Assembly (NCBI GenBank): GCA_965153355.1
Contig: OZ231127.1
Span: 68,820,001-68,884,000, forward strand
Direction of reading: 5' to 3'
Origin: Flaccisagitta enflata
Lineage: Eukaryota > Chaetognatha > Sagittoidea > Aphragmophora
DNA length: 64,000 nucleotides
Part shown: positions 1-39,623 of the stretch, piece by piece
How positions within the stretch are numbered: position 1 is the stretch's first letter
How the letters are laid out: each line of letters starts with the position of its first letter
Made by a program: the position numbers and the translations under genes
Notes under the pieces: model-generated
Seen by the model: only the letters and a program-made list of their open reading frames with translations
What the model was told of the DNA's origin: nothing
The model's database searches: none

Positions 1-1715
1 AGTTTTCTCCAATGTATGTCACACAGTCCAGAATTCTCCAATGTATGTCACACCACCCAGTTTTCTCCGATGTATGTCACACAGCCCAGAATTCTCCGAT
101 GTATGTCACACAGCCCAGAATTCTCCGATGTATGTCACACAGCCCAGAATTCTCCGATGTATGTCACACAGCCCAGAATTCTCCAATGTATGTCACACTA
201 CCCAGTTTTTTCCAATGTATGTCACACCACCCAGTTTTCTCCGATGTATGTCACACCACCCAGTTTTCTCAGATGTATTTCACCCAGCCCAGAATTCTCT
301 GATATATGTCACACCACCAAGTTTTCTCCGATGTATGTCACACAGCCCAGAATTCTCCGATGTATGTCACACCACCCAGTTTTTTCCGATGTATGTCACA
401 CCATCCAGTTTTCTCTGATGTATGTCACACCACCCAATTTTCTCCGATGTCTGTCACACAACCCAGAATTCTCCGATGTATGTCACACCACCCAGTTTTT
501 TCCGATATATGTCACACAGCCCAGAATTCTCCGATGTATGTCACACCACCCAGTTTTCTCCGATGTATGTCATACCACCCAGTTTTTTCCAATGTATGTC
601 ACACAGCCCACAATTCTCCGATGTATGTCACACTATCCAGTTTTTTTCTGATGTATGTCAGACAGCCCAGAATTCTCCGATGTATGTCACACAGCCCAGA
701 ATTCTCCGATGTATGTCTCACCACCCAGTTTTCTCCAATGTATGTCACACCACCCAGTTTTTTCCAATGTATGTCACACAGCCCAGAATTCTTGATGTAT
801 GTTGCACCACCCAGTTTTCTCCGATGTATGTCACACGACCCAGTTTTCTCCAATGTATGTCACACAGCCCAGAATTCTCCTATGTATGTCACACTATCCA
901 GTTTTCTCCGATGTATTTCACACAGCCCAGAATTCTCCGATGTATGTCACACAGTCCAGAATTCTCCGATGTATGTCACACAATCCAGAATTCTCTGATG
1001 TATGTCACACCACCCAGTTTTCTCCGATGTATGTCACACAGCCCAGAATTCTCTGATGTATGTCACACAACCCAGTTTTCTCTGATGTATGTCACACCAC
1101 CCAGCTTTCTCCAATTTATGTCATGCAGCCCAGAATTTTTCAATGTATGTCACACCACCCAATTTTCTCCGATGTACGTCACACAGCCCAGAATTCTCTG
1201 ATGAATGTCACACCATCCAGTTTTCTCCGATGTATGTCACACAACCCAGAATTCTTCGATGTGTGTCACACCACCCAGTTTTCTCCAATGTATGTCACAC
1301 AGCTCAGAATTTTCCGATGTATGTCACACTACCCAGTTTTCTCCAATGTATGTCAAACAGCCCGGAATTCTCCGATGTATGTCACACCACTTAGTTTTCT
1401 CCAATGTATATCACACAGCCCAGAATTCTCCAATGTAAGTCCAACCACCCAGTTTTCTCCAATGTATGTCACACCACCCAATTTTCTCCGATGTAGGTCA
1501 CACGCCCCAGAATTCTTCAATGTATATCACACCACCCAGTTTTCTCCAATATATGTCACACAGCCCAGAATTCTCCGATGTATGTCACACCATCCAGTTT
1601 TTCTCCATTGTATGTCACACAGCCCTGTATTCTTTGATGTACATTACACCACCTAGTTTGTTCCAGTGTATGTCACACAGCCCTGTATTTTCCAATGTAT
1701 GTCACACAACCCTGC
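1..1715. repeat. 29-bp satellite array
   Basis: About 58 head-to-tail copies of a 29-bp unit with the core GATGTATGTCACAC. Two main variants alternate irregularly: one continues AGCCCAGAATTCTC and the other CACCCAGTTTTCTC. Because 29 is not a multiple of 3 and the unit has few stops, every + frame stays open for long stretches and reads as a 29-residue periodic peptide. That is a by-product of the repeat, not a gene. The array runs off the left edge of the window. Confidence 0.95.
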
Positions 1716-1930
1716 TTTCTCCACACACACACACACACACACAGGCGGCGATGGGACCGCCCACAGGCGGCAGTGGGACCACCCATAGGTGGCAGTGGGA
1801 CCGCCTACAGGCGGCAATAGGGCTGCCCACAGGCGGCAGTGGGACCGCCCACAGGCGGCAGTGAGGCCGCCCATAGGCGGCAGTGAGGTCGCCCATGGAT
1901 AGTAGTTAGGCCGCCCACAGGCGGCCATTA
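1716..1930. repeat. CA run followed by 22-bp GC-rich minisatellite
   Basis: A short (CA)n run at 1721-1742 abuts eight to nine copies of a 22-bp unit with the core GGCGGCAGTGGGACCGCCCA, to about 1928. Each unit is partly self-complementary (GGCGG / CCGCC). No coding signal is seen. Confidence 0.9.
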
Positions 1931-2276
1931 TCTACAGCACAGATTTTTCTGGTCATTATTATCAGATTTGTGTTATGAATTATTGCTTTTCTTTTTCACG
2001 CCAAATCAAGTTTTCGTGGAACACAAAATGGCGAACGCCACTAGTTTCACCTCTGATAACGTGCCATCTAGAGTAGAGCTGTGGATTAATTGGTAGGGCC
2101 GGCTGGAGAAGGGGTGAAATTCTGTTGTTGGGCGCCGACGAGATTAGCGACATCTATAGAGACCGATATTTGTGGACGATATAGTGGCACTTTGGCTCAA
2201 ATCTAAATCAAGATTTCCGGTTTCAGTGAGTGAAGGTGGTATTCCACGACGTTATCGTTACGGAGCTTATCGCAAA

Positions 2277-3455
2277 ATGGATCGCACTGAGTCCGAAGGC
2301 GTCGAATTGAGAAGCGGACGTTTAAACGTTGTCAATCAAGGTAAGTTGGAACTGTGTCTCTTCTCCACGAACATCCATTACTCTGTTGAATCCTTTTAGG
2401 CCTTTTTGGGCAGCGGCCCCAAAGAGCCGATGTCCTGTAGAACACAGGGGGAATTTCCAGATGTCCGTTCATCTTTCCGTCCCCCACCCCCCGTTGGCCA
2501 TCAAAATCTCATATTTGTCCTCCCAACCCTCAATGTAGCCCGCCAGGCCTCACATCGGCCTTCCTGGCCTCAAATCAGCCCCCCTCCCAGCCTCAAATCT
2601 GATCTCCAGACTTCAAATCTGCCCTCCAAGCATTATATCAGCCCTCTTTGGCTCAAATTTGCCCTCCAAACCTCAAATCAGCTCTCCAAGCCTTAATTCT
2701 GCCCTTCAGCTCTCAAATATGCCTTCAGTGGCCTAAATCAGGCCTGAAATACGCCCCCTCAGGACGTCTGGAAATTCCCCCATGTGTTCTACAGGACATC
2801 GGCCTTTTAGGGCTGCTGCCCTGCTCTCACTCCACTTCTTCTCTCCAAGCAGGGCATCGGGTACCGCTGACCATGTGCGATACTTGGATGACTAGTTAAC
2901 TTTAACATGTCTTCTTCATTTACTAAATCGTTGAGTTTTCGCCTGTCAATATTTTTGCTATTTAGTCCCGTCGTCGTTGCATTAGTTGCACTATTTCGGC
3001 ATCTCACAGACACCCTAAATTTTTCTCAGTATCTGATGCACTTTCTGGATCTGCCCGATTGAACATGAGGTCAAATTTCGACTTCATTATCTTTTCTTTT
3101 TCAGAACCTTTCTTTCGTCTTCTCTTGCCTCTTTCTTCTCCCTTAATTTTTCTTCATTTCTTTTTTTCTCTCCGTCTTTTCCTCTTCTTTCAGTTTCAGT
3201 TTTCCCTCTCGGGCTGGGCAGTTTTGACTGAGATCGAATTCATATTTCGCTCGATCTCTTTCTTGATCTTTGTTAATCTTGATTCATGTATTTCACCTTC
3301 TCCTCGACAAATGCTCAGAATCACCATCACGTTACAAATCATTGAAAAGTACGCTACAGAAGAATTACGGCGCAGCTGACAAGGACGAAGGGCGTCCGTT
3401 GTTAGCGGACGAATCTGGAGGCTTTGAAGGGGCGTCTGATAATGTGCGGAGCTAA
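2277..3455 (+). CDS. Hypothetical small two-exon gene (66 aa)
   Basis: Exon 1 is 2277-2340 and starts at an ATG in good context (AAAATGG). It ends at CAAG|GTAAGT. Exon 2 is 3319-3455, after ATGCTCAG. The joined frame gives 66 residues beginning MDRTESEGVELRSGR and containing GRPLLADESGG, an acidic dileucine-like stretch. No family is recognised and no transmembrane segment is seen. The frame is also open upstream of the ATG, so a longer first exon or an upstream exon is possible. The intron holds one copy of the hairpin-bearing repeat family (2402-2892). The main support is two good splice sites with matching phase. It could equally be a chance ORF pair or part of a larger gene. Confidence 0.35.
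2402..2892 (-). mobile_element. Hairpin-bearing (introner-like) repeat, copy 1
   Basis: On + it starts CTTTTTGGGCAGCGGCCCC and continues GATGTCCTGTAGAACACAGG. The reverse complement of this head returns at about 2768-2823, followed by a tail ending GATACTTGGATGAC. The loop between the arms is made of CTCAAATC-type tandem repeats. Read on the - strand it begins GT and ends AG, as do most other copies with readable ends. Here it lies inside the intron of the putative small gene, in antisense to it. Confidence 0.8.
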
Positions 3456-3557
3456 ACCGCGAAAGTGTCATCCACCGAGGATAAACGAATTTAACACCTC
3501 TGAATCTCTTAACGTTTCTGAATTCATAATCGCTGTCTCGTCGCATCACAGCAGGAA

Positions 3558-4466
3558 CCATTATAAGAGGTGTGGAGGGACCATACTTATAGCACCCTGC
3601 AGCCCACACCTCTGCTTATATTTCTTTACTTTGGGTAATGGTTTATACCTTAAGTGTATACAAATTTTTATCAGGTCGATTTTTGAAATTCCACCAAGAA
3701 CCTATCCAGAACTCTTTAATTTTTCCTATTTTTAAAGAGTTTCAAAAATTCTTAAATTTTAGTATAAAAAGATTAGTTACTACAGTTCTTGTAAGAGTTT
3801 TAAAAAAGCCTGGATGAAAAAATTGTCGGCTATCATCTAGTATCTGGGATTGAGAAAAACTGTTTTTATTAAAGACGCATACTGGAAAAGCTCCGTTGAA
3901 ATTGACATCTGCCATGATCTAAAACAACTAACTCTAACGCCACCCCTAACCACCACCCCTAAGACACCCTTAACCTAGCCCCTACCCTAACCCCCTAACC
4001 TAGCCCTTATCCCTAACCTACCTAACTATCACCCTAACCTAACTCACTAACCTACTTTAACCTAACCACTACTAACCCTAACCCCTTCTTTACCTGCCTA
4101 ACTTACAACTAACCCTAACCCCACCCCTAACCCTAACCCTAACCCTAACCCTAATCCCTTACACTAACCCCACTACTAACCCTAACCCTAACCCCACCCC
4201 TGACCCTAACCCCACCTCTAACCCTTAACATAAAAGAACGTCGTCAATCAGCGTAAAAAGAACGTCAATAACCTTCGTCGTGATCGCTCGAGTCCTACAG
4301 AAACCAAGTTTTCGTCTTTGAAAATCTCAATCCCGGATTCTAGATGATTGCCAATTGTCTTTATTCAAAATATAAATTGCTGCCCAGAATAAAAAAAACA
4401 AGCATTATTTTGGGCTGTAGGGGGGCGATGTTAAAACTTTTGGTCCCTCCACACCTCTTATAATGG
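3558..4466. mobile_element. MITE with long inverted repeats and a telomere-like core
   Basis: The ends are perfect 26-bp inverted repeats starting CCATTATAAGAGGTGTGGAG. A second inverted pair lies inside: ATCATCTAGTATCTGGGATT near 3833 and its imperfect complement near 4325. The centre (3938-4230) is the CCCTAA-rich tract described separately. No ORF and no clear target-site duplication were seen. It is a non-autonomous DNA-transposon-type element of unknown superfamily. Confidence 0.7.
3938..4230. repeat. Degenerate interstitial telomere-like (CCCTAA)n tract
   Basis: Runs of CCCTAA are mixed with CCCCTAA, CCACCCCTAA and CCTAACCTA. The purest stretch is near 4125-4151. The motif matches the TTAGGG telomere repeat of animals. 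The tract lies between the arms of an inverted-repeat element, so it was probably carried or expanded inside the element rather than being a chromosome end. Confidence 0.8.
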
Positions 4467-4729
4467 ATCCTTCTGTACTTAGCTGTCCTGAATTTTTTTG
4501 GGTCCTCAGTGTTTCCGCGTCTTAAAAAATAGGCCTTTGCTCTGTGAAATCAGGGCCGACCGCGAAAGACGCTCGATCTTACAATTCTACATTGTTGTGT
4601 GGTTGATTCCTCATTTTTTCTCGGTCGTTGTTTCTCACCCTACACTTTGACCATATAGTACTACTGACATTCATCTCACGTTCTTTTTTTTTTCTCGCAG
4701 ATAGAGATCTCTCGCTTCCGAAAGGTCTT

Positions 4730-4736
4730 TATATAA
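4730..4736 (+). promoter_or_regulatory. TATA box of the ADP/ATP carrier gene
   Basis: TATATAA lies 94 bp before the start codon. With a usual spacing of about 30 bp, transcription would start near 4760 and leave a 5' leader of about 70 nt. An upstream pyrimidine tract ending in CAG (4681-4700) resembles a splice acceptor, so an alternative spliced leader cannot be excluded. Confidence 0.45.
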
Positions 4737-4829
4737 GAATTTGCAAACTATTTTTAACTTTCCGAAGTAAACAAGTGAACAAAGTAGCAGAAGAAGAAGA
4801 TTAAGAAGAGGAAAAGTTAAAATACAAAG

Positions 4830-5729
4830 ATGGCGGATAAGAAATTGGGTTTCGCGGAAAATTTCGCCCTTTCGGGAGTCGCCGCCGTCGTCTCCAAGAC
4901 GGCCGCCGCGCCGATCGAGCGCGTCAAGCTGCTCGTCCAGAATCAAGATGAGATGATTCGTCAAGGGCGGTTGGACAAACCGTACAACGGCGTCGTCGAT
5001 TGCGTGAAGAGAACCGTGGCCAGCGAGGGCGTCTATCCTCTGTGGCGCGGTAACTTGGCCAACTGCTTGCGTTACTTCCCAACGCAGGCGCTCAACTTCG
5101 CCTTCAAGGATAAGGTCAAAGCCATGTTCAACGTTCCCAAGGACGCTTCCTACGTCAAGAAGTTCTCGGCCAACATCTTGTCCGGTGGCTGCGCGGGGTC
5201 TCTCTCGCTTCTCTTCGTCTACTCGCTCGACTACGCCCGTACGCGTCTGGCCAACGACGCCAAGGGCAAAGGCGGCGAGCGTCAGTACAAGGGTCTCATC
5301 GACGTTTACTCCAAGACCCTCAAGTCCGACGGCGTCCAGGGTCTCTACCGTGGATTCGTCATCTCTTGCGTCGGCATTTTCGTCTATCGTGGCATGTACT
5401 TCGGTCTCTACGATTCTCTGAAGCCGATCTTGTTGGGTCCCGACGCCGGTCTGTTCCTGTCCTTCTGCTTGGGTTACGGCGTCACCGTTACGTCCGGATT
5501 GATGTCCTACCCCATCGACACCATTCGTCGTCGTATGATGATGACCTCCGGCACCGCCGTCAAGTACAAGGGCTCCATCGACTGCGCCGTTCAAATCTTG
5601 AAGAACGAGGGCTTCATGTCCATGATGAAGGGTGCCGGCGCCAACATTCTTCGCGGCGTCGCCGGCGCCGGTGTCCTCGCCGGTTTCGACGCCTTCAAGA
5701 AGCTCTACATCGGATGGCGTTTGGGCTAA
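4830..5729 (+). CDS. ANT: Mitochondrial ADP/ATP carrier (adenine nucleotide translocase)
   Basis: This 299-aa protein exchanges cytosolic ADP for matrix ATP across the inner mitochondrial membrane. It has the three-repeat mitochondrial carrier fold. The sequence shows the carrier signatures [10 protein letters not shown] (near residue 28), [12 protein letters not shown] (near 131) and [12 protein letters not shown] (near 229). The last contains RRRMMM, the hallmark of ADP/ATP carriers. Length is normal for the family. The start ATGGCGGATAAG sits in good context (AAAGATGG). The coding region has no intron and uses mostly C- or G-ending codons, as expected for a highly expressed gene. A GGTAAGAGT sequence just after the stop could be a 3' UTR donor site. 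I could not separate paralogues. Confidence 0.97.
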   Translation: MADKKLGFAENFALSGVAAVVSKTAAAPIERVKLLVQNQDEMIRQGRLDKPYNGVVDCVKRTVASEGVYPLWRGNLANCLRYFPTQALNFAFKDKVKAMFNVPKDASYVKKFSANILSGGCAGSLSLLFVYSLDYARTRLANDAKGKGGERQYKGLIDVYSKTLKSDGVQGLYRGFVISCVGIFVYRGMYFGLYDSLKPILLGPDAGLFLSFCLGYGVTVTSGLMSYPIDTIRRRMMMTSGTAVKYKGSIDCAVQILKNEGFMSMMKGAGANILRGVAGAGVLAGFDAFKKLYIGWRLG

Positions 5730-6940
5730 GCCACTGACGGTAAGAGTTCTGTTTCACTGTTGAATTGTGAAATTGCGATGTTGCTGTGATAACGAAAAAG
5801 GGGGGCGTGTCCTTAAAGTGTTTGGCAGCTTAGCATACCTGTGATTTTCTCGAGGAGGTATGTTTATGGTTGTACTTAAAATGTTTGCACATGTGATGTG
5901 ACGTCTTGATACTTCGACAATCCGTCATTGACACGTTATGTCGAAATACCAATACATAATTTCTCCTTCCTCTATGTTGACATATCAGAGACGGCGAACA
6001 AATTCGTAGGAAGGCACATCGACATTGTTAGACTCTTTGTTACAAATGGCTGCGGTCGTGCAACGTGGAACGTCGGCGTCCGGGGCTTTCAACGACAACA
6101 AAAATCATCGCCAACCCTTTTTTTTCAAATTTCGTCATCTCATGACGTCAAAATGAAATCATTCCCACGTCAAATTGGGCTTGAACGCGAAATTATCATT
6201 TTTTTTCCTTTCATCAGGCAGTTACTGCTCAATATTAATATTTGTCTAGCTTCCTCATGCCGTGGTTTGTTTATTTATGATATCATTTGCTTAAATCTAG
6301 ATATTAAGCTGTCATGAGCTCTTCTTTTGAGTCCAATTTGAGTCCTTTTAAATGATTGTTGTATCCATTTAATTCAGAAAAGCTGACGAAATAAAAAGAA
6401 AAGACTTTGGATTAGTCAAGTGTACACGAGCTATTGATCATTCCAAGCTGGATCGTTTGCGGAAAGGGAATTTTAGGGTGCAAAACATAAGCAGCTTGAT
6501 GCTCAACACACGTGTTCATGTTGGAGGCGAAACCATTACTTATGTACTTTCAAGAGTTAATGGAAGAGGATGATTGGGACAGAATATATTCCTTAAATTT
6601 GCTAGCTAACATGGCCCCATCTATGTCCAATATCATTCACGGACGGGTCACGGGTGTGCAAGAGCAGTGAAAGTGTTCCCTGCAGACCAGCGGATCGACG
6701 GACAAGCCATTAATTGCGCGCCCTAGAGTTCTAGCCTTGTTCTTGGTCGAGATCCTGACCCATATTCATGGCCTCAATTCTTGAAAACTACACTATTGCA
6801 AAGGTGTAATAGCGTCTTTGCCTTGTTGAATGGATAATAATCATAATACTTCAAGGTTTTGGCCATGAATTATTCATGTAAGTGAAAGCTCTCATCCATA
6901 AGTGATGAAACGGCTCATCCTTTGTTCTCTCGTCACCAAG
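5730..6940. other. Intergenic, no gene seen
   Basis: This is the downstream region of the ADP/ATP carrier gene. Short open frames here lack start context, splice partners or any recognisable motif. AATAAA occurs near 6389, but it is too far from the stop to assign firmly. Confidence 0.6.
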
Positions 6941-6942
6941 TA

Positions 6943-9322
6943 CAGTTTAATCCCGCTTTAACGGATTTAAAGGGACTAAAAAATTGTATCTGTTATAAGT
7001 GAAATTCTGTTATAGTTAACAGGATGTCCAATAAATTAGAAAAAAACATAACTTCACTTAAACTATATTTGTAGGCGACCCAGTAAGCTAAAATTTGGTG
7101 TGTACCATCCCAATATGTTTTATTAGCTGTTAGAATGTGTAGTTTTTTATATGGGTTCCTCTGGTTTGAAAGAAGAGGAATAACGCCTAGAACAAACTTT
7201 CTAATTTTGTAGGATTTTTGCCAATAAAATGAATTCAATATCCAAAATTGGACAAAATAAAGGTTGGTAAACATCATTGAAGCAGGACAGTATCTTAATC
7301 AAAATTGGCTCAAGGCTTTACACGGCGTCCAGGAACAAACCATAGGTCTAAAAAAATGCTCAAGACTCCTGACCTGGGAAAAAGTCTTTTTTGATGCATT
7401 AGCTATCAATTTATGGCAAAAATTAAAAAATCGGTTTGGAAATATAGAATTGATGGTCAAATAAAAGCAAAAAAAGGCATTTTTAAGCATATTTTAGATT
7501 AAAAATTGTATTCATGGCTTCTAAAAGTATGTAGAAATGTATAATTAGTTTGGCTACAGTGGTTGCACTAATGCTTTTACCTACTTCAGTTTGTTCAGAG
7601 TGATTTTCTAATAATCAAAATAAAAAAATGCCAAAAACTGTTGTAAAATGACTATTTTTTGTTATTTTTTGTTATTTCTAAGCTCTAAACTATCAAATAT
7701 TTCTTAAAACTAGCTGGATTATATTCCAGCATGTGTATCTCAATAATGTTTCTACACTTTTTATAGTCATCAAGAATTTTAAATAAGTAATTATGAAAAT
7801 TGGCTAAAAAAAAATTTAATTTTATAGTTTGAAATAACTTTTTTAGTTTTTATCTACAAAATAACCCTCCAAATAGGTAAAAGCATTATTACAGCAATTA
7901 TTGCTACACTTTCCAGATATTTTTTAAACAGCTTGAAGCTACAATTCTAATTTCTGATATAAAGAATGTATAAAAATGCTTCATTTTTGCTATTTTTAAG
8001 CTTTGAATTCTATATTTCCAAGCCGATTTTTTCATTTTTGCCATAAATTGATAGCTAATGCATCAAAAAAGACTTTTTCCCAGGTCAGGAGTCTTGAGCA
8101 TTTTTTTAGACCTATGGTTTGTTCCTGGACGCCGTGTTTAAAGAAAGTCTGCTTAATGATTTAATATCAACCATCAGTTTTCTTATGTTTATGCTTATGG
8201 TGAACCTCTTCTTCATTGTACTGATCTTCACTTATGGATTTTTGCTGCCTGTTAGGTGATAAGTATTTACAACTAACCAACTTTTATGTTTGACTATTAT
8301 TTTGATAGAAAAGATCAATTCAAAATAGTTTTTAGTGTCCATTTCAAAATTTTGCCAAACTTATTGGTCACCCTGTTAATACACGCCGTATTAGAATATA
8401 GTTTTTTGAAGGGAGGCTCAGCATTCTTATTTTCAGGCTCAAATGTTCTTAAACTGTTCTTATTTTTGTAGATTTCAGGATTCTTTATCATAGTTGCTAG
8501 TTATTCATATTTAATAAAACATATGTTTTTTTCTCAGTCCATACAAAATTTTGTTAATGTAAATTATAAAATTAAAAAATTGTAAATGGTAAAGTAAACT
8601 GGTCAAATTTTTTGGGAATGAGGATTCTCTACAATTTTCTTTAATTGTTTCCTTAAATAATCATATCAAAGCGTACTTTAGAATATATGCATGCCAAAAT
8701 CTGAGCCTGAGTATACGCTTTTCATTTTATAAGAACATGGATTTTTAAAGTCAGCCTCAGCGTTTTTGTTTTCAGCCCTTTTTTGAGGCTGAAGCGTTTA
8801 TAACATGTTCTAATTTTTGAATAAGATAATCTCTTTGATTATATATTTATATTAATAAAAAAAGTTCGTTTCTTAAGCTATTGTAAAAAAAAAATATTTT
8901 CATTAAATAAAAAGAAATGTAAGATTATAATTTAATAGATAATGAATTATCATTTTAGAAAACATTATCAAAATATCCATCATTCAGGATTTTTCATCTA
9001 ATTTTACTACTTTTTTGAAAACTTATATTTTTATCTTCAAATCTGAGGCTCCGCATGTTCTCAAGATATTTTTTTTTTTTAACCAAATCTGAGGCTGATG
9101 TTCTTATAAACAGTGTTCTTATAAAAAGAAAAGCGTGTATGTTCTTAGGATGTTCTTTTTTTTTTCACCAAATCTGAGGGTGATGTTTTTATAAACAGTA
9201 TTCTTAGACAAAATACAGCGTGTATAAAAACATAAAAAAAAACAGGTGATGGGATTAAAAATTAGTATTTGTTAAAAGCGGTGTTCCGTCAAAAGCGGGT
9301 CCGTTGGTGCGGGGTTCAACTG
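6943..9322. mobile_element. Non-autonomous Tc1/pogo-like element, 2.4 kb
   Basis: The left end TA|CAGTTTAATCCCGCTTTAAC and the right end GCGGGGTTCAACTG|TA form imperfect inverted repeats (CAGTT-AA-CCCGC...AACGGA), flanked by TA on both sides. The CAGT start and TA target are typical of the Tc1/mariner/pogo group. The interior is AT-rich without a transposase frame. It holds an 816-bp palindrome (7321-8136) and internal direct repeats such as GGCTGATGTTCTTATAAACAG near 9090, with a diverged copy near 9176. Confidence 0.7.
7321..8136. mobile_element. Nested foldback (palindromic) element
   Basis: The left arm starts CACGGCGTCCAGGAAC and the right arm ends with its exact complement. The first 150 bases or so pair almost perfectly. 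Towards the centre (near 7740) pairing decays but is still traceable. TTTA is present on both sides (7317-7320 and 8137-8140), fitting a short target duplication. No ORF is seen. Confidence 0.75.
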
Positions 9323-9433
9323 TATGTATGAACGATCGGTGAATGATAAATGAACAAAGTTGATGCCTGTATTTGAATTCTGCCTCGAATGTGCTCGTGC
9401 GTTTAGATGTCGCTCAGTTCGTAGGGAATCATG

Positions 9434-9710
<277 letters not shown>

Positions 9711-10204
9711 ACAATGAAAAGAGCAGACGGAATCGAGCCTCTGGCTCCAAAACGGAGTGCTCAAAGCGTTTTTACTTGCTTACTGATGGCGTCAAAAGGG
9801 TTATCATTGCTTGAAAAAAGTTGTCCGTACATGGTATGAGTGCGAGCGCTTTGTCTTAAAGAACTGGGGACCTGGAATTCCGCGCATGTAAAAGTGATTG
9901 ACTAAGAGCCCATGACGATAACATTCTCTTGAGCTACTTATCCTCCCACGAACACTTGTGGCTTTACAGTTGCGGTGAGCCATGTGACGAAAGTGAATCA
10001 TGCTCTCCCTCCTCAAAACGGAATTGGTTTTCTTACTATGAACCTCAAGTAGCTTGGCCGTCGGTTCTCTGTTTAACTTGACTGGGAGGCTTGTAACCAC
10101 CAAGTTCAAGGTGAAAAAGACTTCGCTCACCAGAAAGTCGCTGAAATTCCGTGTCCTGCGCGTAAACGTCAATAGAGCTGTGACTTAAAGAGAGAAAAGA
10201 AACT

Positions 10205-10986
10205 ATGGGTAACTGCTGTGATCGATTCGAAGACCGGAACATTTACGACGACGGCGACACGGAGCGGCGTCCTTTACTCGGTGTAGACGGCGCCACTCGC
10301 GGTGGTGGCGACGTTGGAGGCGGCGCTAACTCAATCGGCGTCAAATCGGACTTTGGCGGCGGCACAAGCTCAAGCCTAGACTCTGGAGAAAAGAAGAATG
10401 ACGAACAATCGGCGCTCAATCGCATTTTGCAGACCACCGCTGATCAGGTACAATCTTGTTTCACTGATGGGTACCGGTATCCCTGACCTCGCATTTTCTC
10501 TTCTGTTGTTCCACGCCATCCTTGTCTTACCCATCCCTCTCCCCCTCCTCATCCATTCTCATCCCCTTACCTTCCTCTGCACTTCCTTGCCCCTCCTCAT
10601 CCTCGCTATCCTTCCGTTCTTGGCTTCTCATCTTCCGTTCCCCTTTTCCTCCTCAACAGGTGATTGATGTCGGCGCTCTGGATTCCCGTGGATTGGAGCA
10701 ACGGGATTATTTGGATCGTGCTCGTCAATATAGCGCGCGTTTGGCGTTGTCCGTCAAACCGGCGCCCTTTTTAACTCAGCCTGCTAATATTCTCGCGCAA
10801 CATTTATCCGCGTTTTCCTGCTCTTCCTCCTCCTCCGCGGCGGCGCCACACATCATCCTCGGAGCGCCCACGCCGAAATCTCGAGACTTGACGATGGTGA
10901 CGGCGCTGGCGTCGAGATGCGCCGACGCCGTCAGGGACGTCGGCGTTGACCACCAGGAAGATTTAGTCGTTCCTTTCGGGGTGTGA
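10205..10986 (+). CDS. LAMTOR1: LAMTOR1 / p18, membrane anchor of the Ragulator complex
   Basis: Exons are 10205-10447 and 10660-10986 (ends GATCAG|GTACAA, acceptor CTCAACAG), giving 189 aa. LAMTOR1 anchors the Ragulator scaffold to lysosomes, where it recruits Rag GTPases and mTORC1. The start MGNCC supplies Gly2 for myristoylation and Cys4/Cys5 for palmitoylation, the known anchor arrangement. An acidic dileucine-like segment follows (ERRPLLG). The diagnostic block IDVGALDSRGLEQRDYLDRA opens exon 2, and the C-terminus EDLVVPFGV matches the family end. It is somewhat longer than the vertebrate protein (about 161 aa) because of Gly- and Ser/Ala-rich insertions. A TATA box was not found. The poly(A) signal lies about 310 bp after the stop. 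Confidence 0.95.
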
Positions 10987-11295
10987 TGGCTATCCAACAA
11001 TCGAAAAACGCTTGGGGGATGACAAGAGAGGCGGAGACGGCGTTAGCACACGACTTGCACCTCGTCGACGTCTTGAAAACGGTTCATTGAAAAGATGACG
11101 GACGAAAAGCACTATCGTGAAATTTGCCGACATAGGTCAGATGGACAGCCGGTCCATTGCTAATGGATACGTTTCTGCATGTCTGTGTCCGAAGGAAATT
11201 CGTATCGGTATGCTGTCGTTCCCGGGCTAGTTCCGATTGACAAAAAATGATCTGAACTAAGCCTTGTTTTTTCCCACATCGCCTTGTTCTACACA

Positions 11296-11301
11296 AATAA
11301 A
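11296..11301 (+). terminator. Poly(A) signal of LAMTOR1
   Basis: AATAAA in the context ACACAAATAAACAATG is the first such motif after the LAMTOR1 stop codon. Confidence 0.5.
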
Positions 11302-12039
11302 CAATGTACGAGCAGCTCCTCGGAAAATAGATGAGGTTATCAACTTATCATTTATTGCAAAAATGATTTGATACAATGTTAAAATATGAAGTTATGTCAT
11401 CGCATTGATTCATTAATATTTAGTACAAACCCATCATACCCCAACAGGTCATAAATTATTCTTAGGATTTGTTCAGTCGAAGGTCGAAATCTAACTTCCG
11501 AGACATCATCTGTTTGTCCATCCTGGAGTTGCTCAATTGAGTGCGTCTCTCCATGTAGCCTGTCACGTCCCACTCACAATTTCCCAGAGCCCTTAAAGAC
11601 ATCAATGCCCTCCATGCCTCGTTCGTCGCCTTGCCGTACTGACTTCAAATTTTGCTTAGATTTTCTGATTTTCTGTTTTGTGACTTTTCATCTTTCTTTC
11701 CATGATTTATTTCCAACTTACTTTGTCGCTGTTGACCCATCCCTTGAAAAAATGAGTGATATTGCTGAAAAAGTATTTTTTTTCATAGTTTCCTCTATTT
11801 AATCTCTTTAGGTAGAACTAGAAATCTTTTGATATTAATTGGTATCCTTTCACTCAGTTTTTATCATCAGTCATTATTATTGTTAAATTTTTGATATCGC
11901 TGGCTCAAAGCTCAGATTGACTACGCCCATCGACTGTTTTCCTCGCATGAACTGATTAAACGATTGACGCTCGGGCTAAGTTGCCCGCGATTCCCTAAAT
12001 ACGCCAAAATAATTCTACAAAACAAAAAATTAAGTAAAG
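11302..12039. other. Intergenic and 5' region of CPSF6, no further gene seen
   Basis: No supported ORF. The last 100 bases before 12040 probably include the CPSF6 promoter and 5' leader. No TATA box is obvious. Confidence 0.5.

Positions 12040-39623
<27,584 letters not shown>

Noticed and set aside
3938-4230. A chromosome end or fusion point
   Set aside because: The CCCTAA tract is degenerate and enclosed by the inverted repeats of a MITE, with unique genes on both sides.
4671-5594. 307-aa open frame antisense to the ADP/ATP carrier
   Set aside because: It is a shadow of the GC-biased third codon positions of the carrier. The + strand frame has full family motifs.
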